Below are positions 12,212 through 23,122 of a stretch of 64,000 nt of DNA, piece after piece (position 1 is the stretch's first letter; every line of letters starts with the position of its first letter). A model generated the notes under the pieces. That model ran no database searches, was not told where the DNA came from, and saw only the letters and a program-made list of their open reading frames with translations. The position numbers were made by a program, and so were the translations under genes. The stretch lies in the NCBI GenBank assembly GCA_032622095.1, contig CP136066.1:114783319-114847318 (forward strand), written 5' to 3'. This DNA comes from Siphonodentalium dalli (Eukaryota > Mollusca > Scaphopoda > Gadilida > Siphonodentaliidae).

Positions 12212-12301
12212 CATTTGAGTTGCGTGTTTGTAGCCTCTTCAGTGTGCTCAACAATTTTAACGTTGCATCCAGTTGACTGAGTAGTTCCACGTTATCACCA
12301 A
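12212..12301 (-). CDS. Candidate internal exon, 90 bp, phase 1-1
   Basis: Seen in sequence: on the minus strand a pyrimidine-rich acceptor (tatttatttatatttccacag) ends at 12,302 and a strong donor (AATG|GTGAGTAAC) follows 12,212. Of the three frames only one is open. It begins after two bases and leaves one base at the end, and encodes an amphipathic helix-like segment (GDNVELLSQLDATLKLLS, then TLKRLQTRNSN). Both phases are 1, the same phase as the donor of the signal-peptide exon at 26,393 upstream on the same strand. Inference: it could be a downstream exon of that gene across a 14-kb, transposon-filled intron. The sequence does not prove a link. I do not recognise the protein. Confidence 0.4.
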
Positions 12302-12540
12302 CTGTGGAAATATAAATAAATACTGTATATTAGTTACCATCTGCATGGTATCAGAATTCTTTATTATCATGACATATACATGTATACACGACATATAGGT
12401 ATCGAGACATAACATTTTAACATTCTTTACATATTGACATATAACATATTGATAACGTGCAGCTTCTGCGTAATAAAACGTTTTCGACTCTGTAGGCTAA
12501 CTGACGAATCTGCAGTAAGTATTATTTAAACAGATATCGA

Positions 12541-13165
12541 CTATGGGAGTGAGAAATAATATATAATCATTTAACATGTTTTACACGAAAAGTAGCTGGA
12601 ACATCTATTATATATTTTGGAACTTTTGTCTGTCTGTCTGTCTGTGTGTATGTATGTGTGTTATAGACTCGAAAACTGCTCGTCCGATCCGACTCAAATT
12701 TGGTATGTAGGCATACTTTCATCCCGGGAACAATACGGGCGGTTCCAATTTCACGTGCGACCGTGTCATATACGTTCATATTGGCATGTTTCTGGACCTC
12801 GACCGATCCGACTCAAATTTGGTATGTAGGCCCAGACGGAGGCGACCACAAAGAACTCCCTAAAACGCCCGGACGAAATTGGGCGCATTAGCTAGTGTTT
12901 CATAAATGAGAAATCGCCGGAAATTCAGCATCATATTTTGTTTTTAAAATTCGAGCTTGGCGGTTCGGTGATCTAAAATTCAAACATTCTCAGTATACAA
13001 TGTTCAAAACCGCCAAGCCCGACTATAGGAGTGAGAAATAATAATCATTTAACATGTTTTTACATGAAAACTAGATGGAACATGTTTTAGAAACGAGAAA
13101 TCTGATTCATATTTTGATTTAAAATTCGAGCTTGGAGGTTGTGAGATCGGTCATCTAAAGGTCGA
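12541..13165. repeat. Tandem duplication of about 190 bp, first copy carrying a Helitron
   Basis: 'ctatgggagtgagaaataat' at 12,541 recurs as 'ctataggagtgagaaataat' at 13,023. The following blocks (ttaacatgtttt, tggaaca, gagaaatc, aaaattcgagcttgg) recur in order. The first copy is interrupted at 12,603/12,896. Confidence 0.85.
12604..12895 (+). mobile_element. Short non-autonomous Helitron (292 bp)
   Basis: The insert starts TC (TCTATTATAT) and ends CTAG. It lies exactly between an A (12,603) and a T (12,896) and has no target duplication. A 5-bp-stem hairpin, CGCCC (12,866-12,870) with GGGCG (12,881-12,885), lies 6 nt before the CTAG end. These are the known Helitron hallmarks. The neighbouring repeat copy at 13,080-13,090 (ggaacA|Tgtttt) shows the empty site. 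The interior has a (TGTC)n stretch at about 12,629 and two copies, 119 bp apart, of 'gaccgatccgactcaaattt'-type sequence. No Rep/helicase, so it depends on an element elsewhere. Confidence 0.8.
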
Positions 13166-13856
13166 AAATTGGTCATATAAGTAACTGGCTGGTGTTATTC
13201 CAACATAATTCACGAGAAAACAGCTCTATGTTTTCATTTTTTGTTCTGCTATCTCGGTTTTCTTGCGTTGTTCAGTCAATTCAAGCTGTCATGATGTGCT
13301 TATGCATTCCTGTATAACTTATGTTTTTGCTTGCGGCACTTAATGTATTTGTATATATGTTTACACTTTATTGTGAGTTTGTATCTAACTCTTCCACTAT
13401 GGAGGATAATGAAGATATATACTGTTGCGAATTGTGAGGCGAGTGCAAATGATACGAGAAAATGAGGCCCGATTCGCCATTTCCAATTTAGTTCGGGTTT
13501 AAGCCCGCCTTATATAATGGCAAATTCGTCATCACCATGCAGTTCAAACCTACGAGTTGAAACCCACATTAGCGTCTATTTTAACGTCTATGGTGTCTCA
13601 AATAGACCGGCTATTCCCATTTTTTCCGAGCGTTGAACATCCATTGGTAATATAGTAATCCTCCGATTCGTAAACAAACACAAGAGACAGACTGAGGTTG
13701 GTCACGTCTATTGTGATGTTGGTCGTTGACGATCTGTTCACGTGCTATGACAACTCACAGTAGTCCGAGCGAACCCATACTATTGTACATATACCCAGAA
13801 GGGCTTCCCCTGCAGTATGACATCGCCTCCCAAGTTTCGCATTAAAAAAATCACGA
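13166..13856. other. Unassigned, with a decayed relative of the GGCCGG-TIR family at about 13,467-13,600
   Basis: 'ggcccgattcgccatttcc', then 'ttcgggtttaagcccgcc' and 'gcaaattcgtcatcacc', resemble the ends of the TIR family at 21,060, 23,123 and 47,353 but are strongly diverged. No gene is seen. Confidence 0.45.
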
Positions 13857-14455
13857 GTCTACATTCTGATTTGTTTTCGTGTGTCCAGTCGCGACCTGTG
13901 TTGGTTGATTCTCTTAAATTTGTTTCAGTCTATCGAACACATAGCTGTTGAATAGTCTGGATCCACTCACGGCTGCTAGGAAATGAGTGTTCGGTTAGGG
14001 TTTGGTTGATTTTGGGTTTTTAATGTCGCTTTAAGCAACAGGCCATATCACGACATTGCCAGTTTTAGTTGTGGGGGAAATCCGCACACTTACGGCTGAT
14101 CTAACAGAGAACTCAATGGCTGATAAACTCATCGACCATGTGCGGCATCACGTCTACATTCTGATTTGCTTTCGTGTGTCCTGTCGCGACCTGTGTTGGT
14201 TGATTCTCTTATATTTGTTTCAGTCTATCGAACACATAGCTGTTGAATAGTCTGGATCCACTCAGACTGTGCTTACGGCTGCTAGGAAATGAGTGTTCGG
14301 TTAGGGTTTGGTTGATTTTGGGTTTTTAATGTCGCTTTAAGCAACAGGCCATATCACGACATTGCCAGTTTTAGTTGTGGAGGAAATTCCACACACTTAC
14401 GGCTGATCTAACAGAGAACTCAATGGCTGATAAACTCATCGACCATGTGCGGCAA
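13857..14455. repeat. Two-copy tandem duplication, about 295-bp unit
   Basis: 'tctacattctgatttg', 'gtcgcgacctgtgttggttg', 'atctaacagagaactcaatg' and the rest recur in order with about 95% identity. The second copy has an extra 'gactgtgcttac' in the middle. Open frames here follow the repeat and are not genes. Confidence 0.92.
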
Positions 14456-14465
14456 ACCACTCTCC

Positions 14466-14625
14466 ATCGGCTAATAACTGGCAACTCCGCCAGATAACGA
14501 ATTCGAGTTACAAAATCCACGATGGACACATGTAGATTTGAACCCTTATCGCCAGCGCTGGAGGGCGAAATTGCTTGGAGTTGTACCCCTAATCGATTGA
14601 GCAACCGAACCCCCACCCGTTTGGT
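14466..14625 (-). repeat. tRNA-derived SINE head (putative)
   Basis: On the minus strand, GGTTGCTCAATCGATTAGGG (about 14,588-14,607) fits a tRNA/SINE box A. 'gggttcaaatct' (14,534-14,545) fits box B, about 55 nt downstream. The rest does not fold as an intact tRNA by eye (the acceptor stem and CCA-side pairing are not evident), so a SINE relic is likelier than a tRNA gene. Confidence 0.45.
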
Positions 14626-15414
14626 TAGGGTGACAGTACCAAATTATTCAGGTTAGATAAGAGAATCCACATACAGTTGGATGAATATCGATAGTAGATT
14701 TAAGTGTAATATCACGAGCCATTGTCCGGAGTCGTCCAATCAATTGCTGACCAATTTTCAGCGGTTATACTATTATCTTTTATCTTTGCTGTGAGTCTCA
14801 AGGGAGCCAATCCTGCGAAGAAATCTGGCGACCAATAATTGCCAAATTTAGTAGAATAAACAATTTTTAGTTACATAAGTAACCACTTAGCATGAGCGCT
14901 GAAACAATATTCCTGACATCGATTGTCAATGAGGAATTCACAACGCATTTTCGCTGTTAACGGAACGTGGATCATGACCTTGGCCACTAGAGCAGACTTT
15001 TCCTCTTCGTATTTGTGTGGGGCTATATAGTATATAGTGTGACAGCATTGATATGGCGACAGGGTGTTGGTGTGCCGAGGGTCCTCAACATTAATGGCTA
15101 TATACCAAACACAGTTCACATGATGAAAATAATAGCATGGTGCTTAAAGGGCATCCCGTTCATCCACGGACACTACAAGCAATGGTCACTCTATGTATAG
15201 AATATTAAGGAAGGTTGTATATCGTTCCAACAATTCCATTGTCCCAACAGTTAGCTCCAGAACATTCCTATAAATCGTATTTAAATTCGCATAATGTTAG
15301 TTTAAAATTCGCTCACTTTGAACGTGCGCATAATGATTCTCGAATTTAAAATAAATATATAGTGGTGAAAGTTTTTTGCATGCACCGAGAGGTATATAAA
15401 TACACGTCCGAAAA
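14626..15414. other. Unassigned; small relic at 15,268-15,345
   Basis: No gene is seen. 'cgtatttaaattcgc', 'gtttaaaattcgctca' and 'gtgcgcataatgattctcga' resemble the termini of the element at 27,967-29,468. Confidence 0.4.
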
Positions 15415-17450
15415 AGTTTGACCGTGCAATTTTAAGTACGATTATACAGTATATTGGTTTAGCACGTAGCAGTGTTTCTTAAGCGTAAAGGAATACGGTC
15501 CTGAAAAAAACAATATTATTTTCTTTCAATATACCGATAATATATATATAAAATGTCCATTGGGCGCATATAATCTAATATTCGGCCGCCAATCGTTATT
15601 TTTATAACGATTAAAAAAATTCCGAAGTTAGCCGAAGATTTTGTTGTAGACGAAGTCAAATGATCATCAGCCCGATCACGTGATTGTCACATGTAAACAG
15701 AAGCATAGCACGTGATCGATCACGTGGTAACTCATTGACAACGCATAGATGCGCGACGGCGGTATTTTAAGTTTGCATGTAGTCGATCGCGACCTTTGAA
15801 GATTGTCGCGTTATCACACTGCGAATGCAAAACTTCGCCGAAAACATCGCCTTTCTCGTAATTAAATGTCTTTATCGTGTTATTATTACTATTATTATAT
15901 GTATCGCGATGTGTTGTTACTATAAAGCCATGCCCGTATATTATTCAGTTTTGCGCGCATTTATCTATATAAACGCGTGCTCGTGTTTATATATATTTTT
16001 TCGTTACCGGAATAGTCCAAGTTATATTATATATGCATATCAAGATTGCATATATACGCGAAGACTTGCACAGTTATTAGGCAATTATCATCTCGTAAAC
16101 ATTCCAATTTCCAGATGCCATTAGTCGTGTGTCAATAAAGAGCGTTTCGTTTTAATTTATCGTAACGCGGTAAAACAACATAATTCCATTACACTCACGC
16201 GCTGGTGTCGATTCCGGATTTTCCATCGCCATATAGGTAGACATAATTAACTCCGACTCCAATTCCCTGATTTTAATTAGTTTACCTCGCTTGACGTCAT
16301 GCGAGGTTTTGCAGCGGAGATAGCCGACAACCGGTGGTGGTATTATTTATTTATTTCTCGGCTTATTTATTACGCGATTTGTATGGGACTTGGATCATTG
16401 TGATCACAATAGGGGTGGCTTTCCGATAGAGTTTTGTTGTTTCATGAGGATAGTAATCCTTTAAGCGTCGTATGGTTTAGACGCAGCGCTATGCTTCCAT
16501 TACCATACTGTAGCGTCAAAGATGATAGAAAAACTAAGAAAACGAGTTGAATTCATGCCCATTATTGAAAAGTATTAACCCCATTAACTCTTTCTTCACT
16601 AATTACTCATTGACGTATAGTTGACTCGAGAAATGTTCATATAATAAGTTCAACACTAGACGATTTTTTAACTTATTATCTGAACAATTCCTTCCTATAA
16701 GTATGAATCCTTCGGTGTACTTGTATGATTTGTCGCCTGCTTATTTTCCTGAAACCCCATCCAGATGAGTAATAGGCCATTCAGATGTATTCTTTTATAA
16801 CTGCATATGGGAAAATCCGATTAGTTTAGAAATCGTTAAATGATCACGAGGTAGCAGCTGTTTGATTCTGGTTAAACACTGAACATGAAATAAATCGTTG
16901 AGTACATGCATGCTGCCCTGATGAATTCGGTGCTAATACAGTGAGCATCTTGTTCGGATCGGCGCCTTATGAATTTGAAAACGACAAATATCTCCCACAG
17001 GAAAAGATCGTCGCTTACATTTCTCCTGACATGTGACACCCACGCTTCATTCACGGCTAGACTAATAGCATTTAAATGACGCCTCGTTATGAAACATCTT
17101 AAAATGGACGTCTCGTAAAAACAAGTTTAACAGAACAAGAGTGTGCAGCTGGGACTGTTTGGTGTCAGGTCGCAGAGAATTTCTTCGTGGGTAGTGGCGG
17201 CATCGTCTACTTAACTCTTTCTTTGCCATATATATATTTACTCATTGCGGAATTTTCCAGAAAATTTATGCAAAAATGTTCAATAATGCATGGGCATGAA
17301 TTCAACTCGTTTTCTTAGTTTCTATAATCTTTGACGCTACAGTATGGTAATGGGAGTGTAGCGCTGCGTCTAAACTATACGACGCTTAAGAAACAGTGCT
17401 ACGTGCTAAACCAATATACTTTATAATCGTACTTAACATGGCACGGTAAA
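15415..17450. mobile_element. Long-TIR element, split by a later insertion
   Basis: The left arm (15,415-15,486 plus 16,469-16,575) is the reverse complement of 17,270-17,450. Shared blocks are 'accgtgc', 'ttaagtacgattata', 'agtatattggtttagcacgt', 'gtttcttaagcgtcgtat', 'agacgcagcgct', 'ccattaccatactgtagcgt' and 'aaaacgagttgaattcatgc'. Arms are about 175 bp with roughly 90% identity; the inner spacer is about 700 bp. No transposase was seen. Because one arm is intact, the position of the later insertion can be read exactly. Confidence 0.75.
15487..16460. mobile_element. 974-bp element with 8-bp target duplication (hAT-like or similar)
   Basis: TTAAGCGT at 15,479-15,486 is repeated at 16,461-16,468. 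The uninterrupted arm at 17,391 (reverse complement) has a single TTAAGCGT in the same context, so this is a true target duplication. The inverted termini are short and imperfect (consensus AGGAWTACKRTCCTSA). An 8-bp duplication suits hAT, P or Merlin; the ends lack the classic CAG start, so the superfamily is open. It contains ORFs up to 99 codons (15,825-16,124) without recognisable domains, and CACGTG-rich palindromic sequence near 15,675-15,725. Confidence 0.75.
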
Positions 17451-17594
17451 ACAAATAATATATAGCAGATATGGCACACTAGCATGTTCTATATACGTTT
17501 CCGAAACATGCCGAGCGTTGCTCCTTGAACATGCCTGGGACTATATACAACACACAAGGCGCCTATTTTTAGAAGCAAGTGTAATTTTGAGACA

Positions 17595-17700
17595 GTGCAA
17601 ATTTGTTTGGGATTGGGTGGGATTAGAACCCCGGCCCATGACGGCGAACGCCTTGCGACTCAAAGTCCGACGTCAATAACACACGGCCACCGTCTATATA
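17595..17700 (-). repeat. tRNA-derived SINE head (putative)
   Basis: The minus strand has 'ggggttctaatccc' (box B-like, about 17,620-17,633). About 55 nt upstream is 'ggtggccgtgtgttattga', which is a weak box A. It resembles a degraded tRNA-like SINE; not a functional tRNA. Confidence 0.35.
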
Positions 17701-18934
17701 ATACGCTACTGTGCCATATATGTTATATAGAAATACGCAGCGCCCCGTATATGCATCGCCATATTATAATCTACGTTGTCTGTTGAGATAAACATATAGA
17801 CATTGGCTGCTGTTACAGTAAATCGTTGACAATATTGGTTTCAACATACGAATCTCGTCATGTTATATCCTTGGTAAACGCCTCCCGAACCTTTAAAGGT
17901 TATACGTCGCTTTAACTATTGAACATTTTTATAATGGAGGCGTTAGTGTTGGCCCATCGTTCTTAGTTTTACTCGATTAATCGTCAAGAAAATCAGATTG
18001 GATGCACCAAGTTAGAATCGTCTTTGTTTATGCCACATTTGTGGCCATTTCACACAAAGGCGAGCAAGAAGTAATTGATTCAGTGGAGCTCACCTAACTT
18101 GGTTTATTTCTGTTGCTCCGCGTGGTGCAATCGACTCGTACCGATGCTCGCCAGGCAAGCATTGTGGGTGTGTTCGACGAATATATACGAGTAACATGGG
18201 GTTTGGCGGGGGTTGGCACCGAAACAACAACAAGAACAATTGGGAATTTCCAACGAGAAAAACATTTTCATATTTAGGGGAACAGAATATTGTGTCTACC
18301 GAACAGTTGTGTTTTTAGAACTACATGAGCTCACGTCGGTAATTTAGTGGCAAAGGAGGAACACTTTTCTCTTGTGCCCCCCCCCCCCACATAATTTTAT
18401 GGCGGGTGATTCATCACTCATCAGCAGAATATATATTTTTCAGCCCTGTCTCGGAAGTGTCTCCCTATAAATTGTTCCCAGACCCAGCCCATTGGTCGGA
18501 ATTACAGAGGTACCGGTACTCTCGTGAAATGCGTGATAAAACTCTTTTCAGTATGTATCCATATATGTGTAGTATGTGGTCATTCCATCTAAGTTTGCTT
18601 GTATTTCATCACCAATGTGGATATGTGACGTCTCAAAAGAGTTATCTTGGCCTTGAAAGTAAGCTTGGTTTTTTGTGATCGCTTGGAGCACTCATGTTTT
18701 GGATTCATTTATTTACAGAATATAAACAAGAGTTGGGCCACATATTGCCCGATGCATACCCTCCCATGGCATATATATATCGCCTGTATATTATGGCGAT
18801 GTCATAAGTATAAATCTTACTGGACCGTGACCATAATTCTCAATCACACCAGGGGGTTCTTGTATTACTCAAATGCCCCTGCTGATCAACGTCGTAATAA
18901 AATTGCATCGAGATCCGTAGATCATTCCATGATT
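17701..18934. other. Unassigned
   Basis: ORFs of 90 and 100 codons overlap at 18,406-18,949 without a recognisable motif. A 13-14 base C run lies at about 18,377-18,390. Nothing else is supported. Confidence 0.4.
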
Positions 18935-19418
18935 CTCTACTCTTGCTAACGCCCGTAGAGATAATATTTCACCAGTACAAACCCAGGGATCTTTTTGAAG
19001 TTTTGACAGGGAATCTTATAAAGTCGAAAACATAACTCGGGGGAATATATTTCATAGTTATTATATGTTCCTTTATAATATACTTCACTCTAGGTAAAGG
19101 TCCCAACTCGAAATTGCGTGTTTTTCTGTGACTTTTGTGAGCAGATACCGCAATAAACATTTAAATAATTACACAGGAGAAATTCCATACTTATAAGCGA
19201 CACAAAGCAATATCGCTCACAAAATCACTTAAATCGTGCAATTTCAAGTTAGAACCTTTACCTACAGTGAAGAACATTATTAAGGAACAGGTATAACCAA
19301 TAAATATAGCCACCGCGTTATCTTTTCGACAGTATAAGGTTCCTTGTCAAAACTTCAAAAAGTTTCCAGGTTTTGAACTGGTGGAATGTGATCTATAAGG
19401 GCGTTAGCAAGAGTATGA
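18935..19418. mobile_element. Foldback element, about 480 bp
   Basis: The left arm 'tactcttgctaacgccc' ... 'gaagttttgacagggaatct' (18,938-19,018) is the imperfect reverse complement of 19,334-19,415, about 80% identical over roughly 80 bp. A related sequence ('cccagattttgaactgtgg', 'gggcgtagccagagta') occurs inside the two 1,863-bp elements at about 22,037-22,092 and 48,330-48,385, so this foldback family contributed to that element or vice versa. Confidence 0.7.
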
Positions 19419-21056
19419 CATGAACTACGAGATCCGATAACCTTTCTATACATGGCATATAGATGTGTCCTCCGACTGTCGAACAATCAACATTTCCAGA
19501 TATTCAATAACCGATGACAGATATCTGCTCGGACGGACGAAATGTGATTATTTCCCGATAAATGAAGAATAATACTCTAGAACAAAACCATTGAACACTC
19601 CTCTGGATATACTCAAGGTGGTGAACATCCATGACATGTTTCATTGAGATCTGAGAACCCATGTTTGAGAGATCAGCTCGGCGAACGGACGAGCACAATG
19701 AGAGAAAACCGAGGCCCGAACGCATGCAACTACAGAATACTCACCATTCCCATCATTCGGAATTATTCACCCATTATCTTTGTTGGCAGTTTAACGGGTA
19801 GTGTTCCATGCAATCAATGGGAGAGCTGACCAGAAATTCCGTACTTAACCAGACTTATCTAATTTGGCTCAGCACAGGTTATGATACACAATAAGGTCGC
19901 AAAGTTGGTATGAGGAAATGACCCGTATAAAAAATCCATATTGATATCGACATCATAGGAGGCAGTTTCTATCGAAGAATCATTGATGTGTCTAAGAACT
20001 ATATTTTCGAAGAGTATCAATGACGGAGAGGAAAGCGACCTGGCGAACATATAGTTGTAACTGTCTGCTGAATCACGTTTTTAAAATATCTGGATCACAT
20101 CAGTTCTCTTCGTGATGGGAACTTATCCATTTTAATAATTAAAATAATTAATAACTTCAGTGGATAGGCAACTATATGTGTTGTTCCTGTCAACGGTATG
20201 GCACCTCGTTGCCCCATTCAATGCTGAAGAAAAAAGTGACACAATGTTTCTAAATCTTATTACTCGAATAAGTCTTTCTGCGGCGTCATAAAAAGTTCGT
20301 ATAAAAATATTTAGCGTAATTATCGACATATTGTTATCCCCGGAACCAGACGAGGTGGAACAAAAACGAGCACAACATCAAGTTTTAAAACGACAAGGGG
20401 TGATAATTCCATTCTAAATAATCGGTATGTTTCAACTGTCGTCCGAAACATTTCATCTCTCAGCGAGAGCGTTCAGAGTTGTTGCAAGACACGCATGCGT
20501 TAGAATTGATGCTTGCTTCAGAACAAACAAGAAAATATAACCGCAATACACAGCGAAGTTGGACTACAGTATAAGCCATGTGTGTCACTGTGAGAATTTG
20601 AATTTATTTCAGTAGAACACAGTTATTTGCTATCGATAAGATTGACCTATAATAATGGTTTAGCTCCGCCCCAACACAATTCATCACGATTTATCATTAT
20701 CGTAGTTAATAGTCTCGAAATAACGCCTCTGAAATGGTGTCTCATTATATGTCTGCATATTATACTCTGGTGTGAATCAGCCTTGTGGCAGAGTATATAT
20801 TAGACAATTTGCGAAGTTCAATACCTTAGCTATATGTACTCAGAATCCAATATACCGCACAATATAATATCATTAAAGATATAGTAACTCTTGTTGGGTA
20901 AAGACAATATATTGTAATGAAGTTCCTATATATATATATATATATTGCGGTTTGCAAATAATGAGCATGACTAAACTACCAGCATCACGTATAGGTCTGG
21001 GCTAGACAAGGAAGTCGTTGGTTCATCCCGACATGGAGATAAATCGGGACAGACTT
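19419..21056. other. Unassigned; (TA)n at 20,927-20,945
   Basis: No gene is recognised. A (TA)n run of about 19 bp is present. 'gttggttcatcccgac' near 21,019-21,034 could be a box-B remnant of a SINE, but I see no box A. Confidence 0.4.
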
Positions 21057-21059
21057 TCA

Positions 21060-22922
21060 GGCCGGATTCGTCATCTCCGGTTTAAACCTCCGAGTTTAAA
21101 CCTGGTTTAAACCTACATTGGCGGTCCAGCCAAACCTGGTCTAAGTAGGCGTTTTTGACGTTCAGTTGCCAGCTAACTGACAACTCGATTCGGTGATATG
21201 AGCATGCAGTCAAACTACACTCTTACCAATCGGACCAAAAGACAGGCCGATACAATAGTTATTGACACGTCATAAATTATCACGAACGCGTGCACGCTCA
21301 ATGGATTTATTCATCCAAGTATCGCTCATGGGCTCATTAATCTGATCATATTCTGGGTTTAAATCAATCTGACAAAGGCCATATCTCTCAACACGAGTTT
21401 CACGCGCTGTTCATCACTTTGTTTGTGATTGAATTTTTTGCAAGATGCTTTACCCGCAAAAACTAAATTTGGTGTATTTACATGTATATATGTATATATT
21501 AAAGGGTATAGCACCTGTCTATCTCTATGTCCGTTTGTCTGTTCGCAACTGTTCTCCCATACCCCTGGACCGAATTCAACCAAATTAGGTGTGGTGACTC
21601 GGATGGTATAACGGCGTTAGGTTTAAAAAAATTTGATTTAAAAATAAGAAAAATTTTATTTTTAAAAAATGAACAAATTGTGTTGTTAAATTAGGTAAGG
21701 AGCTGAATCTAACAAGAAATAAAATTTTGAATTTAAATTAATATATGTTTGTTTTAAATATAAATAAATTTTTGTTTTAAATTAAAATGTTCAAATGATC
21801 ATAATGTGCGCAAAGGTGTCGCATGCCCCTGTCGCACAAATGGGCCTGCCCTCTGACGCAGAATAAAGGTTCCAAAATCGAATCAACCCTGGACCAAAAG
21901 TCAGTCAAGTAAAGGCAATGTGCTTATGATTGCACACCAGAAGCGGCATCTGAACTGTTGGAATAAAGAAATATATTACATGCGTTGCTTTTTTTCAATG
22001 TCATAAATTTCCCGTCATGCAGAAAATCAAAAAGTTCCCAGATTTTGAACTGTGGAATATTATGGACAGTTATGGGCGTAGCCAGAGTAGAGCTTTGTGG
22101 CATGATCTACATCAAAATAAGTTATCAAATTTGACACATATAGCAATATAAGTTTAGGATCGCAAACTATGTGTATAGCATATCTGGTCATGCAGTAGCA
22201 TCGTCTCGGTGTCAAAATTAAAACGTTGAACCTTTCAAATGAATTCGTAGCATGATACCTAATAAACAACATTAATAAAAACAAAAGATAGTTGGAAAAA
22301 TCATATTGAAGGAAGATGTCCATATCTGAGCAAAGCTCGCGTGCGAATGAATCAACTGTGACATGATAACACCTGGTCCAGTCAGCAGTCGTCACTTAGA
22401 CACGCCCTCACTCGAGATTATTTACAGCTCCACCCTTTGACTGATTGTTTGACAATTCTAAACCGCGACGAAGAAAAGACGGATTCGTCATCTCAAGTTT
22501 AGCCCCGGTAAAGCTGGTTTAGCTGGACCATCGAATTAGATGATTTAGTTGCCGGTTTAAGCTTATAAAACGCAAAACAATTAACGAAATTGACAAAAAC
22601 TTATCCCCACACGCTGCATAGGTGTGAGTGCTTCTCGCTTATACATTTCCAATCAAAATATGCTCGCTGACGTAATTATTGATTTTCGCAATCAATAAAA
22701 CGAGGCGGTTCGCATTGGGAACGTGGGATTATTTATCTCGACGATACAGAGACACTACTGCTAAACCACTGGTCTGGCTAGACCAGGTTTAAACCAGAGA
22801 TGACGAATGCGTCACTTAGACCTGCGGTCTCGGGTTTAAACCTCTGATTTTGCTGACTCACGGCGGTTTAAACCTAGAGGTTTACGTAGACCAGGTTTAA
22901 ACCTGAGATGACGAATCCGGCC
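21060..22922. mobile_element. GGCCGG-TIR element, copy 1 (1,863 bp, TSD TCA)
   Basis: The terminal inverted repeats, about 30 bp, begin GGCCGGATTCGTCATCTC. The left and right ends differ at a single site in the first 30 bp. The flanking 3-bp duplication is TCA (21,057-21,059 and 22,923-22,925). Both ends carry arrays of the palindrome GTTTAAAC (three at the left, four at the right), which look like subterminal binding repeats. The interior has a 111-codon minus ORF (22,060-22,395) with no recognised domain and no transposase motif, so it is probably non-autonomous. A 3-bp duplication with GC-rich ends suits PIF/Harbinger, but the duplications are not the TWA usual for that group. It is nearly identical to the copy at 47,353. 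Confidence 0.9.
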
Positions 22923-23122
22923 TCAGACTTTATCTCAGGTGATTGATATCTCAATGTATCAAACCAATCGACCGAACCATGGCCGTATCGGTAAGAAATG
23001 AGAATTTGTTCATTTTGAGTCACTGTCCCTCGAATAATTATATTTCCTGAAATCACGAGCTTTGGGTTATTGTTTATTTAGATATGTCTCAATGTTTTAT
23101 GTATATGTTCTGCTGACACGTG

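Noticed and set aside
14525-14615. Functional tRNA gene
   Set aside because: Box A and B are recognisable but the acceptor stem pairing is not; a SINE head fits better.
22060-22395. 111-codon ORF as transposase
   Set aside because: No catalytic motif and no similarity to known transposases by eye; kept only as part of a non-autonomous element.
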